From positions 55,102,591-55,166,590 of the forward strand of contig OZ022258.1 of NCBI GenBank assembly GCA_963978905.1: 64,000 nucleotides of DNA, given 5' to 3'. A program made the position numbers and the translations under genes. A model generated the notes under the pieces. It made no database searches. It saw nothing but the letters and a program-made list of their open reading frames with translations, and had not been told where the DNA came from. Below, piece after piece: positions 37,829 through 50,778 of the stretch. Each line of letters starts with the position of its first letter. Within the stretch, counting starts at the first letter, position 1. Origin of the DNA: Trichostrongylus colubriformis. Lineage: Eukaryota; Nematoda; Chromadorea; Rhabditida; Trichostrongylidae.

Positions 37829-40715
37829 TAAGACGTTTCGTCTGTCTGGCGTCCATCCCTTCGTACGTCCGTCTGCCACGAAATTAGATATTATAAGATG
37901 ACCTGTGGATATGGGGACCAGTATGGCATGAGTAGAGCATGGGACGAGAAGTAAAGACCACACATGGACCAGGCGTGCACTGAACTACTCTGTCTTCAAA
38001 AGAAAGCAATTTCGATCGACCTACTGACGTACATGGTAATTCGCGCACAGTATTGTGCGCCAGCCAACTGGTGGTAAATATACCATTCAGAAGCTGTGTT
38101 CAGGTGAAAGGGGTCTCGGTAGTGTTAAGGTGCAGTTATGGTGTAACTACAGAGAATGTATGTTCTAATGTTTACTTTTGCCATATTTACGAAAGCTATG
38201 ATCATGATTATCTCTTCAGATTTTTTTTCGGTTGTTGTAAACCCTTTAGAAATAGTATCAGCGTTAGTGCCCAACAGCTGTTGTTTGTTGAATGTTTCAT
38301 CTCCGTCTGGCATGCCTTCGACCGTAGCGTCAACATTGGAAGTCGGTCTCATGGAGATTGATCGCTGATTGGAAAGCGTGTTGATTTCCTGTCAGCATCT
38401 TGCCAGCAGTGGAAATGAAAATATGTCACCTTGGAGATGGATATTATACGACAGAAGTCAATGATTTATTGGTGTAAGAGGATAAATGTGACACGATGAT
38501 TAAAGGCGATACTCGTCTAGCCCAAGAGCCACGAGATCAAATCCCATCAAAGTTAGCCTATACCTTTGAAATGCTTAATATTTTTAACTCTCTACGCTAG
38601 TAAGAAAAAATAAAGAAGGGCATTTGCTGATTGAGAATTTAGATTTTAGTGCTTGTCGCTGACCTTGGTAGGTAATACCCCCACCTCCTATTTTGTCAAA
38701 TACGACCCCTCTGTCGAGGAATTCTCGACTCTCGGTGTACCATGTGTAGTAGCGGATTAGCCCTAAAAAACGCGGCATCATTCGTAACACCGAGGAAAGT
38801 GGCCAGTCAGTATGACTACCTCTTGTAATGCATAGGGGCCGGGACACGCATTCGATAAGATTCATGATTTGGAAAAGGCATCATTCCCCGAGTTTTCAAC
38901 TGTTTTCCAATTTTTTCTGTCGCTTTACTCTCCTTCCCTACTTGTATATTCTAAGTATCAGCTAAATGCCTACTCTAGTTGTCTGTGATGGGAGGCAGTT
39001 CAAAGAAAAAGTCCACTACTGTAAGGGTAGTATTTCACATAGGATTTAACTAGATTCCAATATTTGAAAGCGATTTATGTGTCCCGCTACATGCATTAGT
39101 AAGTACTACATAAACAGACCACTTGAGGTCTTTAGAGCTTTCAAAATTTTTTATTATTGTTTGAATGCAGAGTGCGACTACGGTGAGGTATAACGTTTTC
39201 ATTTCATTTCCATTCACCTCTCTGTAATTGTCATTCCGACTTCACTAATGGACAGCGGGCTACCCACAGTGGACCACTCAAAACAGTTTCCGAGCCACTG
39301 TTACTCTGTGACGTGTCTCTGTCCGCGAAAAATATCAAATTTCTAAATATACATTGCCTGGCTACCAGCGTCTATTCCCATCTTAACCGTCCTCAATCTT
39401 GGCAGAGTAATGCCCTCATCCCAGGGTTTCATTACCTTTCAGTGTGCCGAAAGTACAGATTTCGTCGTCTCGGGTATTCCATTTCTAAGCCTCAAATGTC
39501 AAACAACTGAATGAGTAAAAAACAAAAAAATAGGGCTTTCGGAGCATTAAAGGCTCTACCGCATACATGGGTACATTTCGTAGTATAAAAACGAGAATAC
39601 AGGAAGAACCTCACAAAAGAAGAGGAAAAATCGAACGTACTGTACAGTCTGATATTAACGCGAGTCCTGAGCACCGGTTTTATAGGAACGTTCTGGCCAG
39701 ATTAGTTTAATTGAATTCAATTCAGTTTAATGTCGAATGTCCCTGTTTTGACCTCTACACACGCATTCTAGTGCTAATAAATTTCCCCGGGAAAACATTC
39801 GAGTAAGCGCAGTCTCTGGTGGATCGCTCAGCTTACTTCTTTGCTCCTATCGCTACTGATGATATCATCCATCATCACTTACCACGGTCCAGGCATCTCA
39901 ATAATTGCACTGATTGAGTCCAACAAAGTCGGTTCCATTCAGGATCGAAATGTGCCCTGCTTTTATTATGAATTAATGGTCCGGAGGGTAATATGAAAAG
40001 GGGAAATACTCGAATACCCCTGTTGTAAAGCAAAATTATGTATTTCATAGTATTGCACCGGATCCATTTCACATTCGATATATGGTTCGCTACCAGGCTT
40101 TTTCTTTTTTTTGTCCTTCGATGCTCTTTCTACGAAACATGCAGATTGCCGCATGATAGGTACTGCTGTTGATTATTAGGCTTATTCATACGTCCAGCTT
40201 ATGATAGACGGCTATGACTGATGCTTCACGAAAGCTAAAATTCTCGTCATTTGGTGCTACCCAGTCGCCTCGGAAAGAAGGGCCAGAAATGAAGGTTGTT
40301 GCATTGCGCTTTTTTGAGCTAGAAAAGGGCTTAGATGGACTGGGAATAATGCCACAGAATATTCTTACATTTCGTATATGGTGTGCGTTGCGACTTCAGC
40401 TACATACATACAAATCCAACGGTCGTGGCTCTGTGCCCTTTCTGGTACTAATCTTTTCTGTGTCCACCGAGACCTCGTTCGGTTCTTCTGAGGTCCCCCC
40501 GTGGTACATCCTTGTGCTGACGACGTTGCGACTTTGTAAATTGTAATAATTTATAATTATATATATATTGTTTTTTTATGTTTTTGTGTCGATATCATGG
40601 GTAATTAGAGGCCCGAAAAAAAAAGACATGAATTCTGTAGGACAAGCTGCAAGCCTCGAAATGTGATACGCTGCAAACTCGCTTTAAAGACCTCCTTTGT
40701 CATCTAGATTCGATT
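37829..40715. other. Non-coding region, no supported gene
   Basis: ORFs up to 110 codons on both strands have no recognisable motif. An AT-rich stretch lies at 40548-40575. No RNA gene was seen. Confidence 0.45.
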
Positions 40716-40779
40716 ATGATACGACAAGCGCCGTGGATTCACTGTGGTAGGTGCAGTAACATCCGAACGGGCTGGCTTT

Positions 40780-40935
40780 ATTGCACACCGTCGTCTGCTC
40801 CACACCTCCATGTGATGCAGAGGAAGCGAAAACACGTCTTTTATTGTGGATGCCATATTTCGGAGTTTTGCACTTCTATTCCGTTCCCTCTTCACTATTG
40901 CACTATTTCGCCTCTAATTCCACTTAAAAGTATCA
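40780..40935 (+). repeat. Dispersed repeat, copy 1
   Basis: Shared landmarks with 44105-44245 are GATGCAGAGG(A/G)A, CATTCCGTTC/CTATTCCGTTCC, TCNCTACTGTCGCACTA/TTCACTATTGCACTA and ATTCCA(C/A)CTTA. Both copies are in the same orientation. There is no coding potential. Confidence 0.5.
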
Positions 40936-42026
40936 AAAAGTGACTAAGGGACCACCAGATGAGGACGAGCCGCGTTCAATAAACTTCAGTAACAGCGATT
41001 TCCCACGGGTGAGCACCTTGAAGATGTCTTGGATCAACAACCGCGAATGTAGATGCTTACATAGTATTCTTCTCCCTCTTTTATGGAGCTATACCATCAC
41101 TACAGGGAATCGGCACTACGTCCGATTCGCATAACCCGCTCTGCACTCTACCGCAAGTGACTACCGAGCGCCGCACGTCATGCAACGAATTCAGTGCCCT
41201 TCATGCTCACTTTCGAAGTCCATTCAAAGCCCAAATATCTACTCTTTGCTGAATGCATGAATTCGCTTTACAGTCTATCAGTCGAACAGCTGCACCATAA
41301 GCCATCAAATTAAGGACAATGGTAGGATTGATACGCGCCGAATGAGAACGATTATTCATTATGAAAGTCGGGTGTGAAAGTCGAAGGGCTACGTAGCACA
41401 ATTGTGAAGAAAACTGGAAAGAAACGGCTAAAAGCTGATGAGACTCCCTTCTCACCGTTGATTCCCAAATCTCATCGTTTGAGAACAATGTCCCCGAAAG
41501 AAAGTCTGCAGCTGTCCAATAGGATGTTTACACTACAGGGATAAATCACTATGGGAGTTTCTCATTACCCATATTATATTGCCCCTACCACCGTCCTTTA
41601 TGTAGAGCCATTATGAGGGTCATTAACCATTTGCAGACACTAACGTCATGTGACGTCGTACTACGTAAGATTATTAGGTGGGACTATTTTTGTGCCAATA
41701 AGAAATCTTACTCTCCGAGAAATTTCAGTGGCTAGCTTTACTATCCTGAATGCATCATACGGTGAATCGGAGGGAGTCATCCCCCTCAACCGGAGACGTG
41801 GATTATGCCGCTTTTTGGGTCTGAGGACGTGAAAATGTCAAAATTCTTTTTTCCTCTTGTGGCCATGAAAAACTCCTCGCTGTACCTGTAATGAAGCCTC
41901 ATCCGATAGATCTCTGAACTTTGCTGCGCGAGAGTAATCCCATCCTAACCACTGTTTAATTCAACGTTTCACCAAATGATTTGCTGCAATTCTAGAAAAC
42001 GAATGTTAGCATTCTCGATAATGTTT
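40936..42026. other. Non-coding region, no supported gene
   Basis: Only short ORFs. No repeat or RNA gene was identified. Confidence 0.45.
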
Positions 42027-42028
42027 TA

Positions 42029-43299
42029 TTAGGTCGGCAACTAAGTCATTGCGGATTTCACTCATAGATGGCTTTGGTTGAATATTTCGCTTTACTGGCG
42101 TAGGCCAAATGTTAAACACATATTGTTATCTAATAGTAGGCAATCCTGTTATCAACCAGTAAAGAAAGCTTCTTGATCGGTTGCATTATTTTCGTTTGGC
42201 GTGTGCTGAAAAATGGAGAATTAATACATTCATTTTCGTCATATTTTGCTTTATTATGTCCTTAAAGGGAAAAACGCATCACAAGCTCTCAAAAAGTTAT
42301 GTGCTGTTCATGGTGCCGAAGCCTTAAAAGATCGGCAGTGCCAAAATTGGTTTGCCTGATTTCGTTCTGGTGATTTTTCTCTCAAAGATGAGAAACGCTC
42401 TGGTCGTCCAGTTGGAGTTGACAACGACCCAATCAAGGCAATACTTGATTCGGATCGTCACAGTATAACACGCGAGATCGCAGAGAAGCTACAGGTACCA
42501 CATACATGTATTGAAAAGTATTTAAAACAACTTGGGTACGTGTCAAAACTGGATATATGGGTGAAACGCGTTTAATGCAACGCATTGACATCTGCGATTT
42601 GCTAAAGAAACGTGATGAAAATGACCCACTTCTAAAACGAATGATCTCTGGCGATGAAAAATGGGTCGTTAACAATAATGTCTAACGAAAAAGATCGTGG
42701 AGCCGCCCAGGTGAACCAGCTCAAATAAGAGCAAAAGCTGATATTCATCAAAAGAAGGTTTTGTTGTCAGTTTGGTGGGATTACAAAGGAATTATCTACT
42801 TTGAACTCCTACCACCCAACCGAACGATCAATTTTGATGTCTACATTGCACGATTAACAAAATTAAGCAATGCAATCCAAGAAAAGCGACTCGAATTATT
42901 TAACAGAAAAAGTGTTGTACTCCATCATGATAATGCAAGACCACACACGTCTTTGGCCACTCGGCAAAAATTATTGGAGTTTGGTTGGGATGTTTTGCCA
43001 CATCCTCCATAAAGTCCTGACCTTGCACCATCGGATTACTTTTTGTTTCGATCATTGCAAAATTCTTTGAGCGGTGAAAATTTCAGTAGTGATGATGAGG
43101 TCAAATCGTACCTGAATCAGTTTTTTACTGGTAAAAACCAGAAGTCTTATGAACGCGGAATTATGATGCTACCTGAAAGATGGCAAAAGGTCATTGATAA
43201 AAATGGGCAATACATTACAGAGTAAAGTTATTTAGTTCTATAAAAAAAAGGTCTTTGATTTTCTAACAAAAATCCGCAATTAATTAGTTGCCAACCTAA
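42029..43299 (+). mobile_element. Full-length mariner element, 1271 bp, inactive
   Basis: Terminal inverted repeats start TTAGGTCGGCAACTAAGTC (left) and TTAGGTTGGCAACTAATTA (right, read on the minus strand), bordered by TA (42027-42028 and 43300-43301). The length and layout are those of a complete autonomous mariner. It carries one decayed transposase gene. Unlike its neighbours it is not palindromic. Confidence 0.95.
42213..43225 (+). pseudogene. Mariner transposase pseudogene (D,D34D)
   Basis: Mariner transposases cut and paste their own element. The N-terminal helix-turn-helix part is visible (NASQALKKLCAVHGAEALKD, CQNWFA, FRSGDFSLKDEKRSGRPV, then SITREIAEKLQVPHTCIEKY). The catalytic Asp residues follow, in ISGDEKWV, HHDNARPHTS and SPDLAPSD. 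There are 34 residues between the second and third, the mariner signature. Damage includes a stop at codon 4 (42222), TGA at 42357, a frame disruption with lost residues near 42556-42580, TAA at 42683 and TAA at 43010 in place of the Tyr of HPPYSPD. The C-terminal end MMLPERWQKVIDKNGQY is intact up to the stop at 43223. The expected length is about 340 residues. Confidence 0.93.
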
Positions 43300-43301
43300 T
43301 A

Positions 43302-44104
43302 CTTTAAATTCACCACTGTTTTCAACAGAGGGTGAGCTCAAAGTAAACTATTATCGAGATAATAAAACAAATAAGTCTCGCTGGAAATAAAAAAAGTAAG
43401 TCCCTAGTAAATCTCTTTATTCGAAAATCTTGAAAATCCCAGATAGTATGCGCGAGGACGCATTCTGCAGAAGTATATGACATACATTTACATATATTTA
43501 TTGATGTGATTGAGTTCAGGGTTGCTTATGCAAGGCCCAACGATGTTCTCAGAAAGGAGAAGGGGACGGTTTGAAAAAATGTTTACTTTCCTCTGCGGCA
43601 GAAATACTTTGACTGGATGTCATTCCATCCCCTCCATTCGCAAAGAAGAAATATCTCGACGTCACAGCTGCGATAAAAGATTCACTATATCCCTTCTTCA
43701 ATGTATCATATTCCATGAAAATCTCCATGATAGTAATTATTGCCTCAAAATTATTTTTAAAAATAAGTGTCACTCCATAACCAATGAAGCTTCACTGTTT
43801 GGCTTACATATGCAATACACTTCCCTGAAAATTTGATATTTATCACCTTCATCTCGTAAACTTCGATCGTATAGCGCTACTCACTGCTTTTACTAGGGTC
43901 ACTTCAGAAGCACCGCTAGAAGGTAAATGTGAATACTGGGGAAAAGTGCGAACGTTTGAGCTCGGAAAGATGACTTGCGGGAATTTCTTTTGGAGAGAGG
44001 GCCTCGGGGCGCCTTCTTTGCGATTCCGCAACCGAGCTGCCTCACATCCTCTGTGCGAGTGGCTACAAGGGCATAGTTCGTGACTGGTTGGCTTAGTTCC
44101 TCTC
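43302..44104. other. Non-coding region, no supported gene
   Basis: ORFs up to 108 codons, none with a recognisable domain. Confidence 0.4.
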
Positions 44105-44245
44105 CGTCTGCCTCTACCTCGGCCTCCATTGATGCAGAGGGAAGAAAAGAGAAAGAGGCTATTTTCGGGTTATGAGCATTTCATTCCGTTCTATCTCTAC
44201 TGTCGCACTACTGAGCACCTCGATTCTCATATTCCAACTTACCCC
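44105..44245 (+). repeat. Dispersed repeat, copy 2
   Basis: This is the partner of 40780-40935, diverged, with ends not defined. Confidence 0.5.
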
Positions 44246-45726
44246 ATAATCTGCCAGCGTTACCTCGGAAGGCGTACTCAAAACAACCGAAGGGATCATG
44301 TTGTTGTCCGTTGGACACAATTGGATCAGTAGTGCAACAACAGAGATTACTGAAAGGCACTGGACAATCGATGATAGAGGAAAAATAAAATGAAATGGTT
44401 AGAATGCGTGAATAAGGAGTCGCACTCTCGATAAGAACATTGCATGGGCGAGATTTGCATCGGGCAACATCACTGATTGTCAGTACCTGTTGCAGTCTTT
44501 GGTACGTGGCTGAAATTTGTGGCCAAATAAATAAGCACTTTTACAGGCATACCCTGCATACGGAGAGGCTGTCGTACACAGCGAGGCCTTGTCAGAGGTT
44601 TTTGATAAAGGTTCTTTTTTTCTTTGTTGGAGGTTTTTCTTTTCCTGTTTTCTTGTTCATCGCGGACTGCTTCCGAGACTCTCATCTCAAAGCCCCTATT
44701 CACCTCAACAATGGCCTAGTTCCATTTCTAAACGTCCAAATAAGCTCCCTTTGGCCGTGAGCCTCTAGTGCTGCCCGACTCATACTGCGCTACACTAAAT
44801 ATTTCTGGTTCACAGCTGGCTACTACGAAAATTTCAACAATGTTGTAGGGAATGAAATCCAGAAGTCCTCGGATTTTCCACCCCACAACCGCCATGTAAA
44901 CATAAATCTTCCGCCCATGCTCACGAGATAATCCAAAAAATCGCGTGATTTGATAGAGATCCCCAGCTCGATGGGCAGCGTCGTGTTACAGCAAAAAGTG
45001 CTTCCGGTCCCACGACAAATGACCCATGATCTCGTTTGCAACGCATTAATCCTTAGCAAAAACCGAAGATACCCTCTGCTTTACCGTCTTGAGCAGCTAT
45101 AATTTCCAACCTCGCACCTTGTGGGTCCTATCTGCATGTTTTTTTGCAATGGTCCAAGGAGCTACCCTACAGACCTTCTCATCACTGTATCGTGATAACG
45201 TATTATTCTTCAATGCAATTACTCTCCGATCTTTCCGTTTTCGTTCTAAATTGATCCAGACCTTCCATTTCGCAGCTGCTTCACTGCATGCAACAAACAG
45301 CGAAATTGTTCCTCGGAATGCCTTCTCATACATAGTTGCATGATGCTTACAACGTAATTTCGCTTTTTATGTGGAAGATACACTAAAGAAGTATTCGTTC
45401 GCAAGAAACGAGATCTCAGTCGTTTTAATCTTATGTTTTAGTGACATTTTCCAAAAAAATGATCTCAGTACGATTCCGAGCTAATTAGTGTCAAAAATCG
45501 ACTAATAGCAAAGGGTGGGAGAAATTACATAGTACTGAGTGTTTCTTAGAAGATGCCCTCTTCATCTCCAATGACTAGTTTGTGTACCTTCCAACATTTT
45601 ATTTGAAAGCTGATATTTTACTCTACTTTTTTACTTCTTTTGTGTCTCTATTGAATATTCTTCGAAATTAATGTTGCAACGGCTCTCTGAAAGTTTTGAT
45701 TCTAAATGTGAAGTTATAATTAAAGC
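44246..45726. other. Non-coding region, no supported gene
   Basis: ORFs up to 106 codons on both strands without domains or consistent splice signals. Confidence 0.4.
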
Positions 45727-46072
45727 AGGAGTCTTGTAACGAGAAATTGGTTTGGTATCCGTTTCCCACGTGCTCTTGAACGAGAATCAAAAAAGGTGTG
45801 AGTGTAAGTGAACAAGTAATAATTAAAGAGATTTCTTTAGGGGGGGGGGGGGGAGGGGTATGTATCTTGTGACGATAAATTACTCGGGTTTCCTTTTCTC
45901 ACGTGTTCTTAGACGGAAATCGAAACAAAGTGTGTAGTGCAAGTGAACAAGTAATAATTAAAGAGAATTTTTAGGGGGGGGGGGGATCTTGTGGCGAGAA
46001 GTTACTCGGGTTTCTGTTTCCCACGTGCCCTTAGACGGTAACCGAAAAAGTGTGTGGTGAAAGTGATCAAGT
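45727..46072 (+). repeat. Minisatellite, three units of about 120-135 bp with poly-G tracts
   Basis: Units begin near 45730 (TCTTGTAACGAGAAATT), 45863 (TCTTGTGACGATAAATT) and 45988 (TCTTGTGGCGAGAAGTT). Each continues with CCCACGTG or CTCACGTG, a (T/G)AGACGG block, and GTGAACAAGTAATAATTAAA. The first two units end in G runs of about 13 and 11 bases (from 45840 and 45975). Confidence 0.85.
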
Positions 46073-46724
46073 TCTCTCCACGTTATCAATTTTGTCTGTC
46101 AGATGCTCTGTCTGGTGAAATCTTCATTGCTGTCCTCGTGTTTTGCCTGGATCGTTTTTCGCCAACGCCCTTAGTTCACTATAACCGCTAGTGTTCGAGT
46201 TTTTCGATACCGCCTCCTATTTATAGTGGTCAATTGTAGCAGCCTTATGATGCACATTTTGCGCTGTATTTGGCAAGAAATATAGGGCACCTATAGCCTG
46301 AAAATTTCGGACGAAGGAATTACACATTTGTTCATAACCGTAGAGCAACCAAGCTTTTTTCGCCTGTGTGCTGGCTATAACTATTCATAGTTTTCATGTT
46401 TGCGATATTTTCGAAATTTCGTGACTTCTCATGGAGCGGACTTCCTGAGAACCCACAGATGGGTCCTTTTCATAATGATGTAGGATATAGGCTTTTTATG
46501 AGCAGAAAAACAAAGAAGAAATTTTGTATGTCCACTCCCTTAATTCCGAAAGAGGACATGATCTACAGGGTGTGCCAATAAGGGCGCTCCATCTTTGACA
46601 GCTCATGGCTGCCACGCTGTTTGTGGTAGGGTTGTCAAACCTAGTTGTTATTATTCAGTGTATCTTCACAAATCACCATGCACCAATTCAGCCGCGAGCA
46701 ACGTGTGCAACCCATTAAACATTA

Positions 46725-47563
46725 TTAGGTTGTCCCATCTGTGAGGAACGACCTAACGTTACAGTGCGCGAGCTTGCCACCTCCTCGGGTGCTCCTAAAT
46801 CCACGGTACACGATGTTCTTCGTGCGTCAGGTAAAGTGGCAAAGTTGCCTCGGGTTCTTCCGCACGCTCTCAGCCTTCACGACAAGAAGAAGCGTGTTGA
46901 AGTGCATCGCACGCTTTCCTGGATCGACTCCATCGTTACCATGGATGAGAAGTATTGTGTCTACGATAACACGGTGCGCCGAAAACATTGGGTCGACTTC
47001 GATGAATTGCCGAAACCACAGCCCGATCATGACAAGAAGGAGTTGCTCTCATTCTGGTGGGATATTAAAGGCCCGGTGTTTTGGGAACTGGTTCCAACTG
47101 GTTCTATGGTCGACTCTGAAAGATTCTGTACTCAGCTGGAAAGAGTAGCTGAAATTCTGCGTAGTCGTCGTCGTGGGAGAGGCAAAATCCTACTCCTCAT
47201 GGATAACGCCAGGCCACACACGTCGAAAAGGACTCAGAGTAAGCTGAGAGAGCTGGAGATCGAACTTGTACCCCATCCACCGTACTCACCAGATCTCGCT
47301 CCATCAGACTTCCACATATTTCGTTCTCTTCAATCCTCTTTTGCTGGAAAAAATTCACCAATCGGGAGGACGTCGAATTAGCTGTCAACAACTTGTTGAA
47401 CTCCGGAGTTCTTTGCTAATGGAATCAGATCTCTGCCGCAAAGATGGCAGTATGTGAAGGAACACAATGGCGAATATTATAGTAAATGATATTGATTTGT
47501 AATAAAGTTACCGACGAATCACTGCACTACGACATTTGTCTCATTACTTTTCGGACAACCTAA
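46725..47563 (+). mobile_element. Nested mariner, 839 bp, 5'-deleted
   Basis: The element has TTAGGTTGTCC ends in inverted orientation, bordered by TA (46723-46724 and 47564-47565), inside the outer element's transposase. The left terminal repeat is followed almost at once by the middle of the helix-turn-helix region. About 400 bp present in a full 1.27-kb mariner are therefore missing on the left. The right end runs on normally after the transposase stop. Confidence 0.9.
46758..47491 (+). pseudogene. Mariner transposase, N-terminally deleted, catalytic core open
   Basis: One frame is open for about 205 codons from the second helix-turn-helix (VRELATSSGAPKSTVHDVL). It runs through the linker to VTMDEKY, FWWDIKGPVFWELVPTG, LLLMDNARPHTS and HPPYSPDLAPSDFHIFRSLQ. 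All three catalytic Asp residues are present, with 34 residues between the second and third. After FAGK a one-base loss in an A run shifts the frame near 47352. A second shift near 47410 is needed to read FFANGIRSLPQRWQYVKEH before the stop at 47489-47491. The first 70-100 residues are deleted. It is less decayed than the copy at 42029. Confidence 0.92.
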
Positions 47564-48142
47564 TATTACAAAAGTCATTCATCGGTTCGAGCAACGTTCC
47601 ACGCTCTCCGTCATTTTCTATACAGATCCATGATAACGAACTTTTTTTGGCACGAAATCGACAATATGGATGTCGAGGATATGTGGTTTTAGTAGGACGG
47701 CGCTACGAGCCACACAGCGCGCCCCACAGTGGATCTTCTGCTTCGGAGGAAAGGTTATTTCGCGCGGAGGGACATCAACTGGCCACCGAGATCGTGCGAT
47801 TCAACCCACTAGACTATTTCTTGTGGGGTTTTCTTAAATCGCAGGTCCACGCAATCCAACCACAAAACACTGATGACCTCAAGTCAACATACGCCACGCC
47901 ATCGATGACATACTTTGTGCGCCACAGTCATTGAAAATTGGGCTTTTCGTATGCGCGCCACCAAGCGAGGCCGAGATGACCATTTGAACGATGTTGTTTT
48001 CCATACATAATGTCTTCGAATACTCTTTCAAACAAAAAGTAATAAAAAGTAATAAAATAAAAATAATAAATTTCATTTATACCTCTCACACAACTTGTTT
48101 TATATCATTAAAGATGGAGCGCCCTTATTGGCACACCCTATA

Positions 48143-49209
48143 TATCCCCGGCTCGTTCACTTCACACTCCTTTTCCTGTGCTTATAGTCGTTTATAATTC
48201 CTGCCCAGTACATTAGCAACATTTTTACCCCATCCCTTTCCATGATCATTTATCATTCGCTCTGCCATATGATAACTTTTTATTTTACCGCGATGTGTTC
48301 CATTCATCTATCAACCTTTTTTATTAGGTGACGCCCCTTGCACACTTTATCGTTGTTCAATTGGGGGACTTAAAGTTCACTACCACTCGTAGATTTCGGA
48401 TGTTTTTTGTTTTTCACACATCATTTATGCCTCCGGCAGTTCCTTCTCTATATAACAACTCGGAGAATTTCAGTCAATATTAACAGTACTCGATATCGGC
48501 TACGGTGGTTCACTCAACCTTACATTCTCCCAACGTCATTTAATCTCGTGTTAATTTTTAGCTCATGGCCTATCCTGTGAGCATGACTGAGATTGATTCA
48601 ACGCTTGCATACGACACTTAGAGTAGAAGCTGAAGGGAGAGTGTTGCTATTTCATTCGTAAGATGCAGGATTTCAACGTTCAAGAGATTCATACCCATTG
48701 AACTGTAGTAGCTGATCGCTGTTTCAGACGCCTTTGCCACCCTTGAGGAAGTAACTGCGTAACGCCCTCTTATCCCGAGTTTTCAAGTCGTTGTCGTTAT
48801 GATGCGTCCGTCTGCTCATTCCATCATTCGCACTATTTCTAAATGAACAAAACTTCAGGCATAATCTAGTGCAAGAAGCCGACTACGTGGAGACTTTACC
48901 AAAAGAAGGTAATTTTCGGTTGCATCTGCTTTGTTAATTACAAAGCCGCTAAATAGGTGCAATTTCGTTGATGCGGCTTTGTTTTGACTGATTCCACTTG
49001 GGAGTACTGACGTAAACGGCTGCGTAATAAGTAGCTCCTGGTCTAGCAATCGAACTATTCCACAATTCTTTCATATCTTAATGGAGATCGGGGTGTCGCA
49101 GACACGCGTGGCGCCACTTCCCCAACGTGGTCCGAAGATCGTCTCCCGGTTCAGTACTCATCGCCGAGCTAATGGAAATAATTGTATAGGCCGAAGTGCT
49201 GAAATGTCA
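48143..49209. other. Non-coding region, no supported gene
   Basis: No ORF over 64 codons with any motif. No repeat was seen. Confidence 0.45.
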
Positions 49210-49262
49210 TTACGACTCTGAATGGAAGTAGAATGCATGGCGCATTCCAAATAAGGCGCATG
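49210..49262 (+). repeat. Dispersed repeat fragment, copy 2
   Basis: ACTCTGAATGGAA and GCATGGCGCATTCCAAA match the fragment at 24950-25000. Confidence 0.5.
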
Positions 49263-50772
49263 ATCAGTTGCAAGAGCCCCATGTTTTATCCTTATTGCAT
49301 GAAACAAAAACTCCCTTAACCCACGGCTAGCAAAGGTGATGTATTGGCTGGCCGTTCCACTTCCAGTCTGCAGATTACAAAGGATCGAATTTTGTCTGTA
49401 CTCTTCAGTTTCAATTTTCTTATCCTGTGAATATTCGATTTTGCGGTGATTCTCCACTAGGGGACAGATTGAGTTTCACCAGTGTTTTGAATGTTAGTGC
49501 TTCTTGCATTTTCATTATTCTTGCCAACAGCTGGCGTGACGAGGTACCGGTTGCGAAGAAATCGGTTCCAATGAGAATTAGTCGATTAGTCATGTAAAGT
49601 TTGAAATAAAAAGGTTATCACGCTGTGTTAGCCCGCTTCTCACAGATGACTGTTATTGTATAAAAGGCTAGTACTTGCGCGATATTACTAAGATTCCTGA
49701 GCTCTCGCAAATCACGATAGTAATATATTTTGGGAAATGTGGATTTAGTGCCGCCTTGCGCGGTGTGGTGATATGTTGGAGTGCGATATGCCAGATAACT
49801 CAATATAGCCGACAAACGGAGGTTATGCTGGCTGGGCACTCACACGATAAGCAGATTGAATAGGAGAACGCGTTGGTCCGCGATCCTCGGCTCATGCTTT
49901 TGGAAAAGGCACCGCTTGTCACTATACCAGATTTCTGTTAGTAATAGCTTCAGTATTAGCCTGAAAGGTAGTTTACTTTCTGATGGCACATAAACCCGGT
50001 AACTGGGATCATTTTTGATTTTGGATTGGAATCAGCTGCGTAGCGTATTCACAGAGGATTGAACGCGCTATCCCTCTCATCCCTCATCTATTCATATTTA
50101 CAAAAAATAGAAGGTTGCCTCATCCGAACACAGTAACTGGCTTTAGCTAAGTTTTTCGCGAAATTTTAGGCTGTCGCATACTGCTAGTACCGTATTATCG
50201 TCAAACAAGCAGCTATTCACATTCTTTTATCTTTTCTAAAACATTTCCTTCAACTCGACTGGAAAATCCAGCCAGTTGCTGGATGGATCGGCTATGATAG
50301 TTCTATAATTCCTGATGTTCTTGTAAATCCTTTCTCAAATCTCACTTTCAGATTTTTCTTCTACTTTCACTTGCATTTTCGTGAAGACTTCGCCTGGAAC
50401 TTCTTTAAAACGATCAACTATTCTATGAAACGGTCACTTCAATGAGTTGATCATAAACTTTTTTCTCATCTCTGAAACATGGGTGTCATACGCAATTTTT
50501 GGACGCTCTTTTCAATCACTTTTTGGCGGCTGCGATAATCACTTGTTAGGCAATTCAAGCAAAGTGTTTTCTGTCGGCACTATTAATTGCACATTTGTGG
50601 TATAGATGAATACCAGCCGGCTAATTATGAAAAAGCGCTCATAATTGAGCGTTCCTGAGTGAATTAGGCAGATAGACTTATCGTTCTGAAAGATGTTACG
50701 AAATTATGTGGGGTGACTTCGAGTAAGGCGCTGGTCCAGTACAAAGCTGCACTTAAAGTGGTCGAACCGATG
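49263..50772. other. Non-coding region, no supported gene
   Basis: Short ORFs only. No element was recognised until the composite at 50779. Confidence 0.45.
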
Positions 50773-50778
50773 GAAATT

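Larger units (their letters stand above)
46678..48010 (+). pseudogene. Decayed transposase of the outer element (split)
   Basis: The N terminus reads MHQFSREQRVQPIKHY from 46678. This is the usual beginning of a large nematode/insect group of Tc1/mariner-superfamily transposases (FSxEQRVxIVxxY). The frame is cut by the nested mariner and resumes after 47564. RPTVDLLLRRK is visible there, then with frameshifts FNPLDYFLWGFLKSQVHAIQ and DDLKS near 47795-47885, and RGRDDHLNDVVFHT at the end before the stop at 48008. Most of the helix-turn-helix region and the first catalytic Asp region are missing. The D/E of the LDYFLWG block remains. It is inactive. Confidence 0.75.
46566..48140 (+). mobile_element. 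Tc1/mariner-superfamily element interrupted by a nested mariner
   Basis: The left terminus CAGGGTGTGCCAATAAGGGC and the right terminus (complement of GCCCTTATTGGCACACCCT) are inverted for about 30 bp and bordered by TA (46564-46565, and 48141-48142 or one base away). The interior holds a decayed transposase, split by a mariner at 46725-47563. Without the insert it would be about 735 bp, so it had already lost internal sequence. Confidence 0.88.
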
